Origin: Nocardia sp. CNY236
GTDB taxonomy: Bacteria; Actinomycetota; Actinomycetes; Mycobacteriales; Mycobacteriaceae
NCBI RefSeq assembly: GCF_000482385.1
Contig: NZ_KI519395.1
Location: forward strand, 129,707 to 193,706
Length of the DNA stretch: 64,000 bases
Direction: 5' to 3'
The translations under genes were made by a program, and so were the position numbers. Positions 8,962 through 18,342 of the stretch are shown piece after piece. Numbering within the stretch: the first letter of the stretch is position 1; the number at the start of each line of letters is the position of its first letter. The notes below the pieces were generated by a model. It had not been told where the DNA came from, did not search any database, and saw only the letters and a list, made by a program, of their open reading frames with translations.

Positions 8962-9930
8962 TCACGAAAGAACGAGGTCGAGGAACCCGAAGAACGAAAC
9001 AGACACGGCCCATCCCAGGACGACGATCCCGACACCGGCGAGTTGCCGGGTCGTGGTGCGCACTCGACTGGGGATGAGCCAAAAGGCCAAGAATCTGTTG
9101 ACCACCGGCATAGCGATCCAGGTCAAAGCCGCGACACTCAGCGCGGACTCGACGAACAACTGCACGAACACAGGTGTCCCGATATCGCCGAGTGCGGACC
9201 CGCCGTACGACAAGAACACCACTATCGGATAGAGCGCGAGGAGTACCGCAAAGGCCTGCTTCCAGTTGGGGGGAACGTCCGGGGCCATCCCTTTGTCCCC
9301 CTTGTCGAATCGGAACCAGCCGCTGAAGCCGGATGCGACTTTGCGCACCTGATAGATGGCGAAATTCTGGCGTCCTACCTCGAGCTGTTCGGTGTAGACG
9401 TCGGATTTCAGCCAATTGTCGAGATCTCCACGGGTGTCGAAACGGATGAGCGTGACCCAACGTTCCTGGATGCCCGCCACGGGCTCGAAGACCTCCGAAC
9501 CCGTGAAACCAGGGAAGGTCCTCGCTGCCTCGAGGACCTCGTCCCGCCAATGCTCGTAGTCTCGCTCACGGCCCGGCAGCACTTCGTGCGAGATGATCGC
9601 GGTAACGGGCCTTCGATGGGCGGGCGCACCGCCGAGCAGGACGTCCTGGATGCGTTGGTCGACGATCAGGGCATCCCCCTCCTCGAGCAAGGACCTCCGC
9701 ACATCCGAGTGAAGCCAGGCCGTGAGCTGTTCGGGCTGCGAGAATCGGAAGGCGATCACCCATTGCTCGCCCTCGCCCGATTCGGGCGGATGGACTTGCG
9801 TCGCCTCACAGCCGGTGAAGTCGGTCGCCGCAGCGATCACCCTGTCCTGCCAACGCCGATACTCCTCGGTCAGGCCAGGGCGAACGTTCACCGACACCAC
9901 CAGCGTGGCACCTTCTGTCATACGCTCCAT
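8962..9930 (-). CDS. Double ABM-domain membrane protein
   Basis: A 322-residue protein with two antibiotic-biosynthesis-monooxygenase-type ferredoxin-like domains in tandem (about 8-100 and 105-200; each has a pattern such as RPGLTEEYRRWQDRVIAAA and LPGRERDYEHWRDEVLEAA). A membrane region of three helices follows (AFAVLLALYPIVVFL, a middle helix, and LAGVGIVVLGWAVSVSFF). Such fusions are widespread in actinobacteria but have no defined substrate; the ABM fold may act on quinones or haem-like compounds. It is transcribed away from the amidase gene at 10160. An alternative start lies three codons in (9921). Confidence 0.8.
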   Translation of the reverse strand: MERMTEGATLVVSVNVRPGLTEEYRRWQDRVIAAATDFTGCEATQVHPPESGEGEQWVIAFRFSQPEQLTAWLHSDVRRSLLEEGDALIVDQRIQDVLLGGAPAHRRPVTAIISHEVLPGRERDYEHWRDEVLEAARTFPGFTGSEVFEPVAGIQERWVTLIRFDTRGDLDNWLKSDVYTEQLEVGRQNFAIYQVRKVASGFSGWFRFDKGDKGMAPDVPPNWKQAFAVLLALYPIVVFLSYGGSALGDIGTPVFVQLFVESALSVAALTWIAMPVVNRFLAFWLIPSRVRTTTRQLAGVGIVVLGWAVSVSFFGFLDLVLS

Positions 9931-10159
9931 GCCTTTCTCGGGATCCGATGTGTTCGTTCGTCCGGACAGTCATCGACCAGCAGGAGCAGCGGTTGCGGGC
10001 CGCGATGCCGATAGCCGCGCTGCTGGTATCGACTTCATCAGTTTCGGAGAATCTCGAGGGGGAATCAGCCGTGGTGAGCGATGTACAGGATGGCTTTGCG
10101 AACCCGACTCGACTACCCCATCACCTTCGTACGCCTTCCAGGAGAAGGAGTGGACGATC

Positions 10160-11410
10160 ATGACAGAAGCCGAAGAAGACCTCCATTGCTGGGTGCCCAC
10201 CTCGGCACCTCGGCCTGCGCGATGTGCGGGCGGGCTCAGCGGTCACTCGGTCGCGGTGAAGGACATGATCGCGCTCGCTGGGCACAGATCTTCCTACGGC
10301 CTCGCCGCGTGGCGAGCGACTCATCCACCCAGTGAGACGACAGCCCCGGTACTCGAGCGCCTTCTCGACGCGGGCGCGGCGATCGCCGGTGTGGGCAAAC
10401 TCGATGAACTGGCCTACTCGCTGGAAGGCAATACCGGGGAGGGTATAGCTCCGCTGAATCCCCGTTACCCGGACCGTTTCGCCGGGGGATCGTCCTCGGG
10501 TCCCGCATCAGCCGTGGCCGGCCGAGCGGTCGACATCGGTCTGGGCACGGATACCGCGGGATCGATACGCGTCCCGTCGGCAGGCTGTGGATTGTTCGGC
10601 CTGCGTCCCACGCATGGGGTACTGGACACCACCGGAGTGCTCCCGCTGGCCCCGTCGTTCGACACAGTGGGCTTGATGTGTATCGACCCGGCACTGCTCG
10701 CCCAGAGCTTCGCCATCGCCTGCGGCGACGGGACCGACCGGCCTCGGCGAGAGATCTCGCGTATCCGCTTTCCCCGAGACTGCGTGAGCCTCGCCTGCGA
10801 GGAGGCGGCGCGAGCCATCCGGTCGACAGTGGAAACCTTGTCCGAGGTGCTCGGCTGCGCTGTCGACACCTCCTTCGCCTTCGCGGACTTCGTCTCCGAT
10901 GAGTCGGCCTCGATGTTCGCGAATCTGGTGGACAGAGAGATCTGGCAGACCCACGGTGCATGGGTACGCGAGCACAGGGACGCATTCCACCCCCTCATCG
11001 CCGGACGGCTGCGGCACGCCGAAAAGGTCAGCGATATGCCCGCCGATCAACAGCGGGCCGAAGAGCGGACCCGGGAGGTCTACCGCGAACGTATGAACAG
11101 CATCGTCGAGGACGGATCGGTAATCGTGCTTCCGGTCATGCCGCATCTGCCGCCCTCCCGGCACGCCGACGACGCGGAACTGGCGGCCTACCGGCTGACG
11201 ACCTTCCGGCTGACTGCGCCCGCCGGCCTGTCCGGGTGCCCACAACTCGTCGTTCCGACGAGCGGACGGGCTTTCGGCGTGGGCATCCTGGCCGGGCACA
11301 ATGCCGAATCAGCCCTGTTGGATGCGGCCGTACGCTACGCCGACAGCGGCGGCACGCAGAGCCTCCGGCCCCGGAGGCCAGCAACGCACGGAAGAAGGTT
11401 TGTGACCTGA
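10160..11410 (+). CDS. Amidase-signature family hydrolase
   Basis: A 416-residue amidase. The Ser-cisSer-Lys triad is supported by VAVKDMIALAG (Lys near residue 35), GGSSSGPASAVAG (cis-Ser) and the signature DIGLGTDTAGSIRVPSAGCG (nucleophile Ser). The C-terminus VLPVMPHLPPSRH then FRLTAPAGLSGCPQLVVP is typical. The ATG at 10160 has a good purine-rich site (AGGAGAAGGAG) 9-19 bases before it; the open frame extends upstream but without family similarity. Substrate unknown. It is somewhat short for the family because the region between signature and C-terminus is reduced. Confidence 0.88.
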   Translation: MTEAEEDLHCWVPTSAPRPARCAGGLSGHSVAVKDMIALAGHRSSYGLAAWRATHPPSETTAPVLERLLDAGAAIAGVGKLDELAYSLEGNTGEGIAPLNPRYPDRFAGGSSSGPASAVAGRAVDIGLGTDTAGSIRVPSAGCGLFGLRPTHGVLDTTGVLPLAPSFDTVGLMCIDPALLAQSFAIACGDGTDRPRREISRIRFPRDCVSLACEEAARAIRSTVETLSEVLGCAVDTSFAFADFVSDESASMFANLVDREIWQTHGAWVREHRDAFHPLIAGRLRHAEKVSDMPADQQRAEERTREVYRERMNSIVEDGSVIVLPVMPHLPPSRHADDAELAAYRLTTFRLTAPAGLSGCPQLVVPTSGRAFGVGILAGHNAESALLDAAVRYADSGGTQSLRPRRPATHGRRFVT

Positions 11411-11429
11411 GCAGTGCCTCGGTCACCAC

Positions 11430-11585
11430 CTCGCCGATCGCCTGATGGCATCGGCACTCGGCACCATCGACCTGCTCGCAAGGCTCCCCGGCATGACTGC
11501 CTACATCGGCGGCAGTCATCTTTGTACGGATGCGACTTCACTGCCCGCACTGGGGTTCGCGAACTGGCTCGGCGCGAGTCTGTAG
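11430..11585 (+). pseudogene. Possible fragment of a DeoR-type regulator
   Basis: Fifty-one codons reading LADRLMASALGTIDLLARLP then GMTAYIGG resemble the sugar-phosphate-sensing region of DeoR-family regulators. There is no start codon context and no other part of such a gene nearby. The rest of the 11411-11691 gap shows nothing else. Weak identification. Confidence 0.25.
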
Positions 11586-11691
11586 CGTCGGACTCTTGTA
11601 CTGTCCCCGGATCAACGCGTGCGAATTCTCCTGCCGAGTCGGATTCCTGTCTGGGTGTAGACAAATCCGCCGAGGATTCAGTCGCGATTGC

Positions 11692-14445
11692 CTACGGCCG
11701 CTGACGAGCTCTCTGGCGCCTCGGCCGCGCTGACACGGGTCTCACGTCACGGCGCACCCTCAGCAGGTGCTCGTCTTTTGTGTTCTCACGGATCGTGAGG
11801 CCGCTCAAGATTCGTTGCTGCGTTTCCGGTGTCCAGAACACCTCGAGGCGCTTACGGGCTCGGGTGATCGCGGTGTAGAAGATGTTGTGGGAGATGCTCT
11901 CCTCGTTGGCGTCCGTGATGACAACCTTGACGGAGTCGTACTCGAGACCTTGTGCCTTGTGGATCGAGATGGCATACGCGATCTGGAAGGGTACGATCGT
12001 ATGGACTGTGTCGTCGTCATCATCGGTGTTCCCGCGCTCGTAGACGTGGAATCGAACGGTCGAGCCCTCGATCCAGCGCAGATCAGTGTGGTGCACCTGG
12101 TCTGCCGTAATGTCTAGTTCGAGCCTCACGTCGAATGTGATGCGGCCGCGCACGTGATCGATCTTTACGATCTCGCCTTTCAAGTTGTTGAAGATCACTG
12201 GCCGAAACCGGTCGGTTTCGTTGAAGAGCACGGGGTCACCGACCTTGTAGGTGCGCTCGCTCCAGGTCACAGCGGGATTGGGGTTGTTCGCCTGTAGGAA
12301 GCGATTCACATTGTTGATGCCGTAAAGTCCGTCGTAGTTCAAGCAGAGCACGATCTCGTCGGCACCGTGGTGTTGGAAGAGCGAGCCGCCCAGCACCTTC
12401 GAGTAGCCGTTCTTGGATAGTGACTCCTCGATGCGGTCATCCAGACTTCGTACCCTGCTCCACAAGGTGAGCAATTCCTCGTCGGTCGTCCTGAAGGGCT
12501 TGGTCAGCTCGAAGACCGATTGTTCCGGGATATATGAACGGATGATATTGAACCAGTTACCGAACTCGATCGACTCGATCTGGTATACGTCGCCCACGAG
12601 CACGAGTAGGTCGAAGGAGGTGTTCTCGAGTACTTTGAGCAGACTAGCGTTGCTCACGATGCTGCATTCATCAATTACGAGGACGTCGTACCGTTTGTCG
12701 AACGTTGAGCTGCTGTACACGTGCTTGCTGATCGTGCTGAACTCCGTGTTCGGTGCCCCTACCAGATGCTTCAGGTTGTCGACGGCCGGGTTCGTGTGTG
12801 CGAGGTAGAGTTTGGACTTGTCGGCGAAGTAGCTGGCGATGTTCTTCACCATCGTCGACTTCCCTGTGCCGGCCGCGCCATAGATGAGCGCGATCTTTGA
12901 GTGTTCGAAAAGCGCTTTCAACGCGTCGGCCTTCAGCTGGTCGTCGATGGCATTGGGGTGCGCTTCGATCCACAGCTGCACGTCTTTGCGGTGTTCATCG
13001 ACGCCTCTAGAAGCAATTCTTTGTAGATTTTGGATGATCGTGACAGTGTCGTCCTCGTATCCGACGATGAACACATGCCCGTTCGCGTGTGCCAGCTTCC
13101 GGGGTGCGTGTCGAGTGGTAGGCGGGAGTTCACGATTGTAGCGGTTGATCAGTTCGTCGACGTCACCCAAGTCTTCGAGTTCTGAGACCGGTGTGTAGAT
13201 GGCACCGTGCTTCTCGACGTTGTTCCTGACGCGGCGCGCCAGCAACTCGTGCTGTCGGCTCGTCGCGTTCAAACTTTCCGCGAGGTCGGCAAAGGAGGGG
13301 TTGTGCCGACGCGGCGAAGTGCAGTACGGCATCGTGTCGAACGGCCGACACCCTGGCGACAACCAAAGGTCTGACAGTGCTGCGCACGCAGTCTCGCCGA
13401 GTTGCGCTTTGATGATTTGGTTGTTCATCCGAAGCATCAGATACCGCAGTAGACGCGAACCCGGCCGATTCTGGCGGATCAGCGCACGGGCCTGGTCGAG
13501 CGCGGGGAAGATCAGCGCAGTTCGTCGGGAGTCATCGAGAACCCAGGTGCGGATTTGGACGTAGCGCGCCTCGGTCATGTCTACGAGATCGAGAAGATTG
13601 GAGTGGGTGACCGTGAGGTACTGCATCAGGTTGCGGTACTCGGTGTGGCTTGACAGGACGTGAATCGTCCGACCGAGGATGCTCGCAAAGTGATCGAACT
13701 CGCAGGGGCGGATCGACACATCCCACGAACGGATGACGACGATCGGCATCATGTGGCCGAGCACGGTGATCGAATCGCTCGCCAGCTCCAGGTAGGCAGC
13801 GTACTTGTCGGTGACGTCGATGTCGGTGAATCCGATGATGCGATCGAACTTACTAGTCCGATTGTGAGCGAGGTGAAAGGTGACCTCGTAGTAGATATGG
13901 CCGCCAACGAAGAATGGCCGCGAACTGTGGATGTAGTAACGCTCGCGGCGCTGGTTCGACGACGGCATCATTCGCAGTACTTTGATGCGTACCGCGATCT
14001 TTTCGTGGTACTCGCGAAGGGACGGGTCGAGGTCGACCGGGAACTTCTCCAGGCTGCCGAGAAGTGTGATGCCCAATTGCTTTCTCGCGATCTCGCGAGT
14101 TCGAAGCAAGTACTCATAGTACTTCAGCATCAGACGTTCCGATGGGTCACGGTCCAGCGTGTAGTGTGAAGCGCTCGTTTGGAGTAGATTGTGAAACCGG
14201 CTCAGGGGCCGCCACTTGGCGGTCGCCCTGACCGTATCCAACGCCGGTCCCACCTTGGCGTAGTGAAATTCAGTCGAAGGATCGTTGACGTGCGCCCAGA
14301 CAGTGAGGCCCTCGACGAGATTTCGTAGCTGCGCGAGCAAGTTCTGTGACAGGAATCCTCGCTCGTCCGCAAGGCTGTCCAGATTCTGACATATCACTCT
14401 GTCCGCGCCGCGCACCTGCTGTTCTACTGACGCCATCGCTCCCAC
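11692..14445 (-). CDS. RecD-like SF1 helicase with a long uncharacterised N-terminal region
   Basis: A 917-residue protein. The C-terminal half is an SF1B/RecD-type motor: Walker A YGAAGTGKST near residue 525, Walker B LVIDECSIVS near 590, motif III VGDVYQIES near 617, a later SIHKAQGLEYDSVKVVI motif, and the C-terminal YTAITRARKRLEVFW. The first ~500 residues match no domain I recognise. The gene is clearly lower in GC than its neighbours and uses AT-ending codons freely, which suggests recent transfer. It stands alone, without RecB/RecC, restriction or methylase partners. RecD-like orphans with novel N-termini are common in anti-phage defence loci; that role here is inference. Confidence 0.85.
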   Translation of the reverse strand: MGAMASVEQQVRGADRVICQNLDSLADERGFLSQNLLAQLRNLVEGLTVWAHVNDPSTEFHYAKVGPALDTVRATAKWRPLSRFHNLLQTSASHYTLDRDPSERLMLKYYEYLLRTREIARKQLGITLLGSLEKFPVDLDPSLREYHEKIAVRIKVLRMMPSSNQRRERYYIHSSRPFFVGGHIYYEVTFHLAHNRTSKFDRIIGFTDIDVTDKYAAYLELASDSITVLGHMMPIVVIRSWDVSIRPCEFDHFASILGRTIHVLSSHTEYRNLMQYLTVTHSNLLDLVDMTEARYVQIRTWVLDDSRRTALIFPALDQARALIRQNRPGSRLLRYLMLRMNNQIIKAQLGETACAALSDLWLSPGCRPFDTMPYCTSPRRHNPSFADLAESLNATSRQHELLARRVRNNVEKHGAIYTPVSELEDLGDVDELINRYNRELPPTTRHAPRKLAHANGHVFIVGYEDDTVTIIQNLQRIASRGVDEHRKDVQLWIEAHPNAIDDQLKADALKALFEHSKIALIYGAAGTGKSTMVKNIASYFADKSKLYLAHTNPAVDNLKHLVGAPNTEFSTISKHVYSSSTFDKRYDVLVIDECSIVSNASLLKVLENTSFDLLVLVGDVYQIESIEFGNWFNIIRSYIPEQSVFELTKPFRTTDEELLTLWSRVRSLDDRIEESLSKNGYSKVLGGSLFQHHGADEIVLCLNYDGLYGINNVNRFLQANNPNPAVTWSERTYKVGDPVLFNETDRFRPVIFNNLKGEIVKIDHVRGRITFDVRLELDITADQVHHTDLRWIEGSTVRFHVYERGNTDDDDDTVHTIVPFQIAYAISIHKAQGLEYDSVKVVITDANEESISHNIFYTAITRARKRLEVFWTPETQQRILSGLTIRENTKDEHLLRVRRDVRPVSARPRRQRARQRP

Positions 14446-14855
14446 TCACTTCTCAGAAAACACATCTGGGCTCGCCGGCGCCACGGTCTGCGTCGGCGAC
14501 GGCCGCATCTCCCTCCCACCCGCCCGCCCGCCCGCCCGCGCGTCCTCGCTTGCCCGCTGCCCTGGCAGTGAATAGCCTCCGGGGCAACACGTTCGGACAA
14601 TTCAAGGGGGGCGCGTGGTCGGGCCGGAGACCCGTGCAGTCTTCCGGATCGTACGTACGGTAGACGTGGGCTGACAAATGCGGGGTGACCGGGTTCCTGG
14701 CCTGCCGAGAGGGTCGACGTCCTGGCCAGGTCGACACAGTCTTCCGGCGCAGCTGGATCAGCGGGTTCAGCGCCTGATCAGCTGCCGCAGTTGGGTTTTC
14801 GACTATTCGGCATACGCTTCACGCGCTCGTCTTGTTCGCTCAGGAGGGGGATTTC
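14446..14855. other. Gene-free stretch with a short GCCC tandem repeat
   Basis: About 400 bp between the helicase start and the next gene. It contains a simple tandem run of CGCC units at about 14517-14540 and two copies of CAGTCTTCCGG (14637 and 14735). No coding region is convincing. The purine-rich AGGAGGGGG at 14842-14850 is the ribosome binding site of the following gene. Confidence 0.5.
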
Positions 14856-15327
14856 ATGGATCGCGACCGGCGATCGATCCACGGCCATCGCGGAATTCGG
14901 GTGTCATCGTCGTCGATAAGCGGCTGGTGTGGGCTTGGCTCCCGATGGTGTTCGTCATTGTCGCGGCGATCGCGGCGTTTTACCATGGATCAGCGTGTTC
15001 GGGTTCACCGCCAATGGTATCGACGCGGACGGGAAGGTCACTGTCGTCATGGCGACATTGGCTGGTGTCTCCACGATCGCGCACGCCTTTTGGCGAGCAG
15101 GGAAGCTGCCAGCGGCATGGATGACGGTGCTGTTTGGGCTCGGCATCTTCCGTGTCGGGACGTACGACCTGGTCCGGGTGATGAAGGGCATTCGTGACAG
15201 CGGTCCGTTGGGGAGTGCCATCAGTCTCGGCATAGGTCTGTTCCTCACCGCTATTTCGGGAGTCGCGCTGACGGCGATCGCCGACTGGTCGCTGACTGCT
15301 ATCGCACGAGACGCGACGCGGCGGTGA
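14856..15327 (+). pseudogene. Frameshifted small membrane protein gene
   Basis: The ATG at 14856 has a strong AGGAGG eight bases upstream, but the frame soon becomes nonsensical. A membrane segment VDKRLVWAWLPMVFVIVAAI reads in a second frame up to 14980, and the rest (WISVFGFTANGIDADGKV, then two more hydrophobic segments and a basic end) reads in a third. One missing T in the TTTT run at 14978-14981 would join the last two frames as AAFLPWISVFGF. The reconstructed product is a roughly 150-residue protein with several membrane helices. Its stop overlaps the start of the next gene, so translation of that gene may be affected. Confidence 0.6.
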
Positions 15328-16262
15328 CGACCGTCGGCAACGGTCGCGTGGCCTTCGCGGTCTTCGGTGCCGCCACCCTGGTTCTGGTTGCCGCGGTAGC
15401 CACCGGCCTGTGGACAGACAAGGACGACAACGAGGATCGGGCGCAGTCACCGATCGGCACGACGACTACGCAATCGGCCCCCGAGGAGGCGCTGACCACG
15501 ACGGCCCAGGGGAACGGGCTGGAGCTGACGGCCATCGACCTCGAAACAGAACCCGTGGCAGATAGATTCAGCAAACCCGACCCCGGTAAACACTTCGAAG
15601 CCGTCCGAGTGCGGGTTCAGAATATCGGCAGCGCCGGTGCGAAGGTGAATCCGATGTTCTTTACCGCGGTCGGCGACAACGGCGAGCAATACGACGTGGG
15701 GCTGCTCGACGACACCGAGCGCGATCCGTTTCGAAGTGGCACACTCGCGCCCGGCGACACTCGATCGGGATTCGTACTGTTCCAACTTCCCGAAGGAGTG
15801 CATATCGCCAAGCTCCACCTGGCGACCGCGCCGTTCAGCACGTCTGTGCTCAGCGTCAAAGTTCCTCCCGCCGTAGCGAAACCATCGACCGTGGCACCGC
15901 AACCGTCGTCCGAGATCCGCACGACAATGCCCGAACCTGCCCCGCCGGTCGTCCCGATGCCGACGAAGACCACGGCCCCGAGTACGCCACCGGCGACCAC
16001 ACCGGTAGCCGGGGCATTCTGCGATGAATCCCGATCTGGCCGCTTCGGTACGGCCGCGGATGGAACGTGGTTGGTGTGTATCTTCATGGGCAATGGTCAA
16101 TTCCGATGGGTCCACTCCGCGCCCATCGTCCCCGAAACCCACGAGGTCGGTGAATCGTGCGATTCGGCCGAATACCTAGGAAAACTCGCGCGGACCTCCG
16201 ATGGAAGGTCAGTGATGTGCTCGGGCTCGAGCGGCAACGGCGAGTGGGTTGCCGGTCCCTGA
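15324..16262 (+). CDS. Membrane-anchored DUF4352-like protein
   Basis: A 312-residue exported protein. Residues 8-30 (VAFAVFGAATLVLVAAVATG) form an uncleaved or signal-type N-terminal helix. An immunoglobulin-like DUF4352 domain follows (about 60-180; FEAVRVRVQNIG, then APGDTRSGFVLFQLPEG), then a Pro/Thr-rich wall-spanning linker, then a C-terminal region with four cysteines (AFCDESRS, WLVCIF, ESCDSAE, VMCSGSSG) that probably forms disulphides outside the cell. GTG start overlaps the upstream stop (GTGA), so it is coupled to the frameshifted membrane gene. The Ser/Thr kinase gene follows in the same direction. Confidence 0.7.
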   Translation: MTTVGNGRVAFAVFGAATLVLVAAVATGLWTDKDDNEDRAQSPIGTTTTQSAPEEALTTTAQGNGLELTAIDLETEPVADRFSKPDPGKHFEAVRVRVQNIGSAGAKVNPMFFTAVGDNGEQYDVGLLDDTERDPFRSGTLAPGDTRSGFVLFQLPEGVHIAKLHLATAPFSTSVLSVKVPPAVAKPSTVAPQPSSEIRTTMPEPAPPVVPMPTKTTAPSTPPATTPVAGAFCDESRSGRFGTAADGTWLVCIFMGNGQFRWVHSAPIVPETHEVGESCDSAEYLGKLARTSDGRSVMCSGSSGNGEWVAGP

Positions 16263-16383
16263 CCTGAACCTATCCGGCCCGCAGCCGCGCGCCTCGAACG
16301 CCGTGCCGAACGGTTCCGCGTGAACCGCCCCGACGCTGGGGTCGGCTCTCGCGCGGGCACCGCGCAAACCATAGGCTTGCGCG

Positions 16384-18012
16384 GTGAATTCCGGGAGGAC
16401 GATGGTTGACGGGCGTTTCGAGTTGATCGATCCGCTCGGTAGTGGCGGCATGGGGACGGTATGGCGGGCGTACGACGTCGCCTTGCATCGTGAGGTGGCG
16501 CTGAAGGAGGTACGGGCGGCCGAGCCGAATGGGGTGGCGAGTGTGCAGCGCGAGCGGGTGTTGCGGGAGGCTCGGGCACTGGCCCGAATCGGTCACCCGA
16601 ATGTGGTGGCAATCCATCACATCGTGGATTCGCCCGCGGAAACCCATCCCTGGATCGTCATGGAATTGGTGCGGGGTCGATCGCTCGCAGATCACCTCGC
16701 GGCCGGACCGATGGCTCCGGCGTGGACGGCGCGGATCGGCCAGGGGATTCTCGCAGGCCTGCGTGCCACACACGCGGCGGGCGTACTACACCGCGACATC
16801 AAACCGGCGAATGTCCTCATGCGCGAGGATGGTGCACCGGTACTGACCGATTTCGGGATCGCGGCGATCGACGGGCTGGAAGGACTCACTTCCAGCGGCA
16901 GTGTTGTCGGCTCGCTGGACTATGTCGCGCCGGAGCGGCTCGGCGGCCTGGAGGGCCATCCGGCCTCGGATCTGTGGTCGTTGGGGCTGCTGTTGTATGC
17001 CGCGGTGGAGGGCTATCACCCGCTGCGCCGCGAAACGTCGGTCGCTACGCTGGCGGCCGTCATGGCGGGTGACGTGCCTGCGCCTCGGCAGGCGGGGCCG
17101 CTGGCACCGGTCTTGCGGGCTGTGCTGGTGCCCGATCCGGACCGTAGGCCATCGGCCGAGCATGTGGACCGGATGCTGTCCCAGGCGTTCGCCGGATCAT
17201 CAGGGCCGTGGGTTGTTCCGCCGGTGCCTTCGAGCCTGTCGGCTCCAATGATGCCGTCGGGACCATCCGCGCATTCGGTGTCCGATCCGCACACCGGGAC
17301 GACCAGTCCGCCGCGACGGCTGTGGTCGGGACCATCCGCGCATTCGGTGGCTGATCCGCACACCGGGACGACCAGTCCGCCGCGACGGCTGTGGATCGTG
17401 GCGGTTCTCGTGGTCGTGGTTTGCGCCACGGTGGTCGCGGCGTTTGCACTGTGGCCTCGAGCTGCCAGAACGAGCGCGTCCGCCGGATCGGGTGAGTCGT
17501 CCAGCGTACCGACCTTCTTCGTCCAGCCGCCCTCCGAGTCCACCTCCCCGAGCGCACCGCAGGTCGGTGACCTGCTCACCCCAGATGGAATCCTGCGCGC
17601 GATCACCGCTCTCGAACAGGTCACCGGCGGAGAGCGATTCACAGAAACGACGTTCTACCCGACCTTCGTCGACACCGGTGCGCCGCTGCAAGACCAGCCA
17701 ACCCTGTACGACGAATTCACCTACCGCGAAGGCAAAGCCCACCATGTGGGTCCCGGTGGCGAGCTCACCGAGACGGAGACGGTGAACCTGCGCTCGGTCG
17801 AGTGGGGCGCTCTCCCGGCGCTCTTCCAGACGGCTCAGGACGAACTCGGCATTCCTGAGCCGACCTCCCGCTACGTCATCGTCGATCCGGCCTGGACCTT
17901 CAACGAGGACAAACCTACGGTGCTGGTGTATTTGGCCGACGACTACGGCGGCGCCTACCTGGCCGCCGATGTAGACGGCTCGGTGGTGGAGCTGATGCCG
18001 CGTGAGCGATGA
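16384..18012 (+). CDS. Membrane Ser/Thr protein kinase (PASTA-less)
   Basis: A 542-residue Hanks-type kinase. Domain 1-270: Gly loop LGSGGMGTVW, catalytic Lys in EVALKEV, catalytic loop HRDIKPANVL, DFGIAA, and APERL. A Ser/Pro-rich juxtamembrane linker (about 275-335) contains a perfect-phase 23-residue tandem repeat. One transmembrane helix follows (WIVAVLVVVVCATVVAAFAL, about 340-360). The extracellular domain of about 180 residues is not PASTA and matches nothing I recognise. The start could also be at VDG or downstream; GTG at 16384 is used. The preceding DUF4352 gene may encode a partner or substrate. Confidence 0.9.
   Translation: MNSGRTMVDGRFELIDPLGSGGMGTVWRAYDVALHREVALKEVRAAEPNGVASVQRERVLREARALARIGHPNVVAIHHIVDSPAETHPWIVMELVRGRSLADHLAAGPMAPAWTARIGQGILAGLRATHAAGVLHRDIKPANVLMREDGAPVLTDFGIAAIDGLEGLTSSGSVVGSLDYVAPERLGGLEGHPASDLWSLGLLLYAAVEGYHPLRRETSVATLAAVMAGDVPAPRQAGPLAPVLRAVLVPDPDRRPSAEHVDRMLSQAFAGSSGPWVVPPVPSSLSAPMMPSGPSAHSVSDPHTGTTSPPRRLWSGPSAHSVADPHTGTTSPPRRLWIVAVLVVVVCATVVAAFALWPRAARTSASAGSGESSSVPTFFVQPPSESTSPSAPQVGDLLTPDGILRAITALEQVTGGERFTETTFYPTFVDTGAPLQDQPTLYDEFTYREGKAHHVGPGGELTETETVNLRSVEWGALPALFQTAQDELGIPEPTSRYVIVDPAWTFNEDKPTVLVYLADDYGGAYLAADVDGSVVELMPRER
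17257..17394 (+). repeat. 69-bp tandem duplication inside the kinase gene
   Basis: Two 69-bp units (17257-17325 and 17326-17394), nearly identical, each encoding a 23-residue stretch that starts SGPSAHSV and ends SPPRRLW. The only amino-acid change I see is S to A at one position. The duplication is in frame and lengthens the juxtamembrane linker. Confidence 0.9.
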
Positions 18013-18342
18013 GCCGTAGGAGCACCGGTCGATCGGTCTCGATGCCGCGGCAACACAGCGTATTCGTGTGTCGGCTTGCTGCGCAGGAAAAGAGCACAGG
18101 GTTTGCCCCGTGCAAGCGGGTCGGGGGACAGCGAAGGGACAGTGACAGGCGACCTGAACCGAGCGGCGATCGACGGAACTGGCCTCACCTCCTGCATCCG
18201 CTCGGACGATTCGGCAACCCGGTGTCGTTGAAAGTATTTGTCGAGTCAGGCGCGGTCACCGTGCCTGAGGTGGTTGTATGCGGGTTGCGACCAGTAGACG
18301 CCATCAATCGGAACAGCTTTGAGCTGGCCAACGGACTTGTGG
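18013..18342. other. Intergenic stretch between convergent genes
   Basis: 330 bp between the kinase stop and the DUF899 stop. A + frame reads LKVFVESGAVTVPEVVVCG and continues for some 50 codons without an evident start; it looks protein-like but I cannot place it. No clear terminator hairpin was found. Confidence 0.35.
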
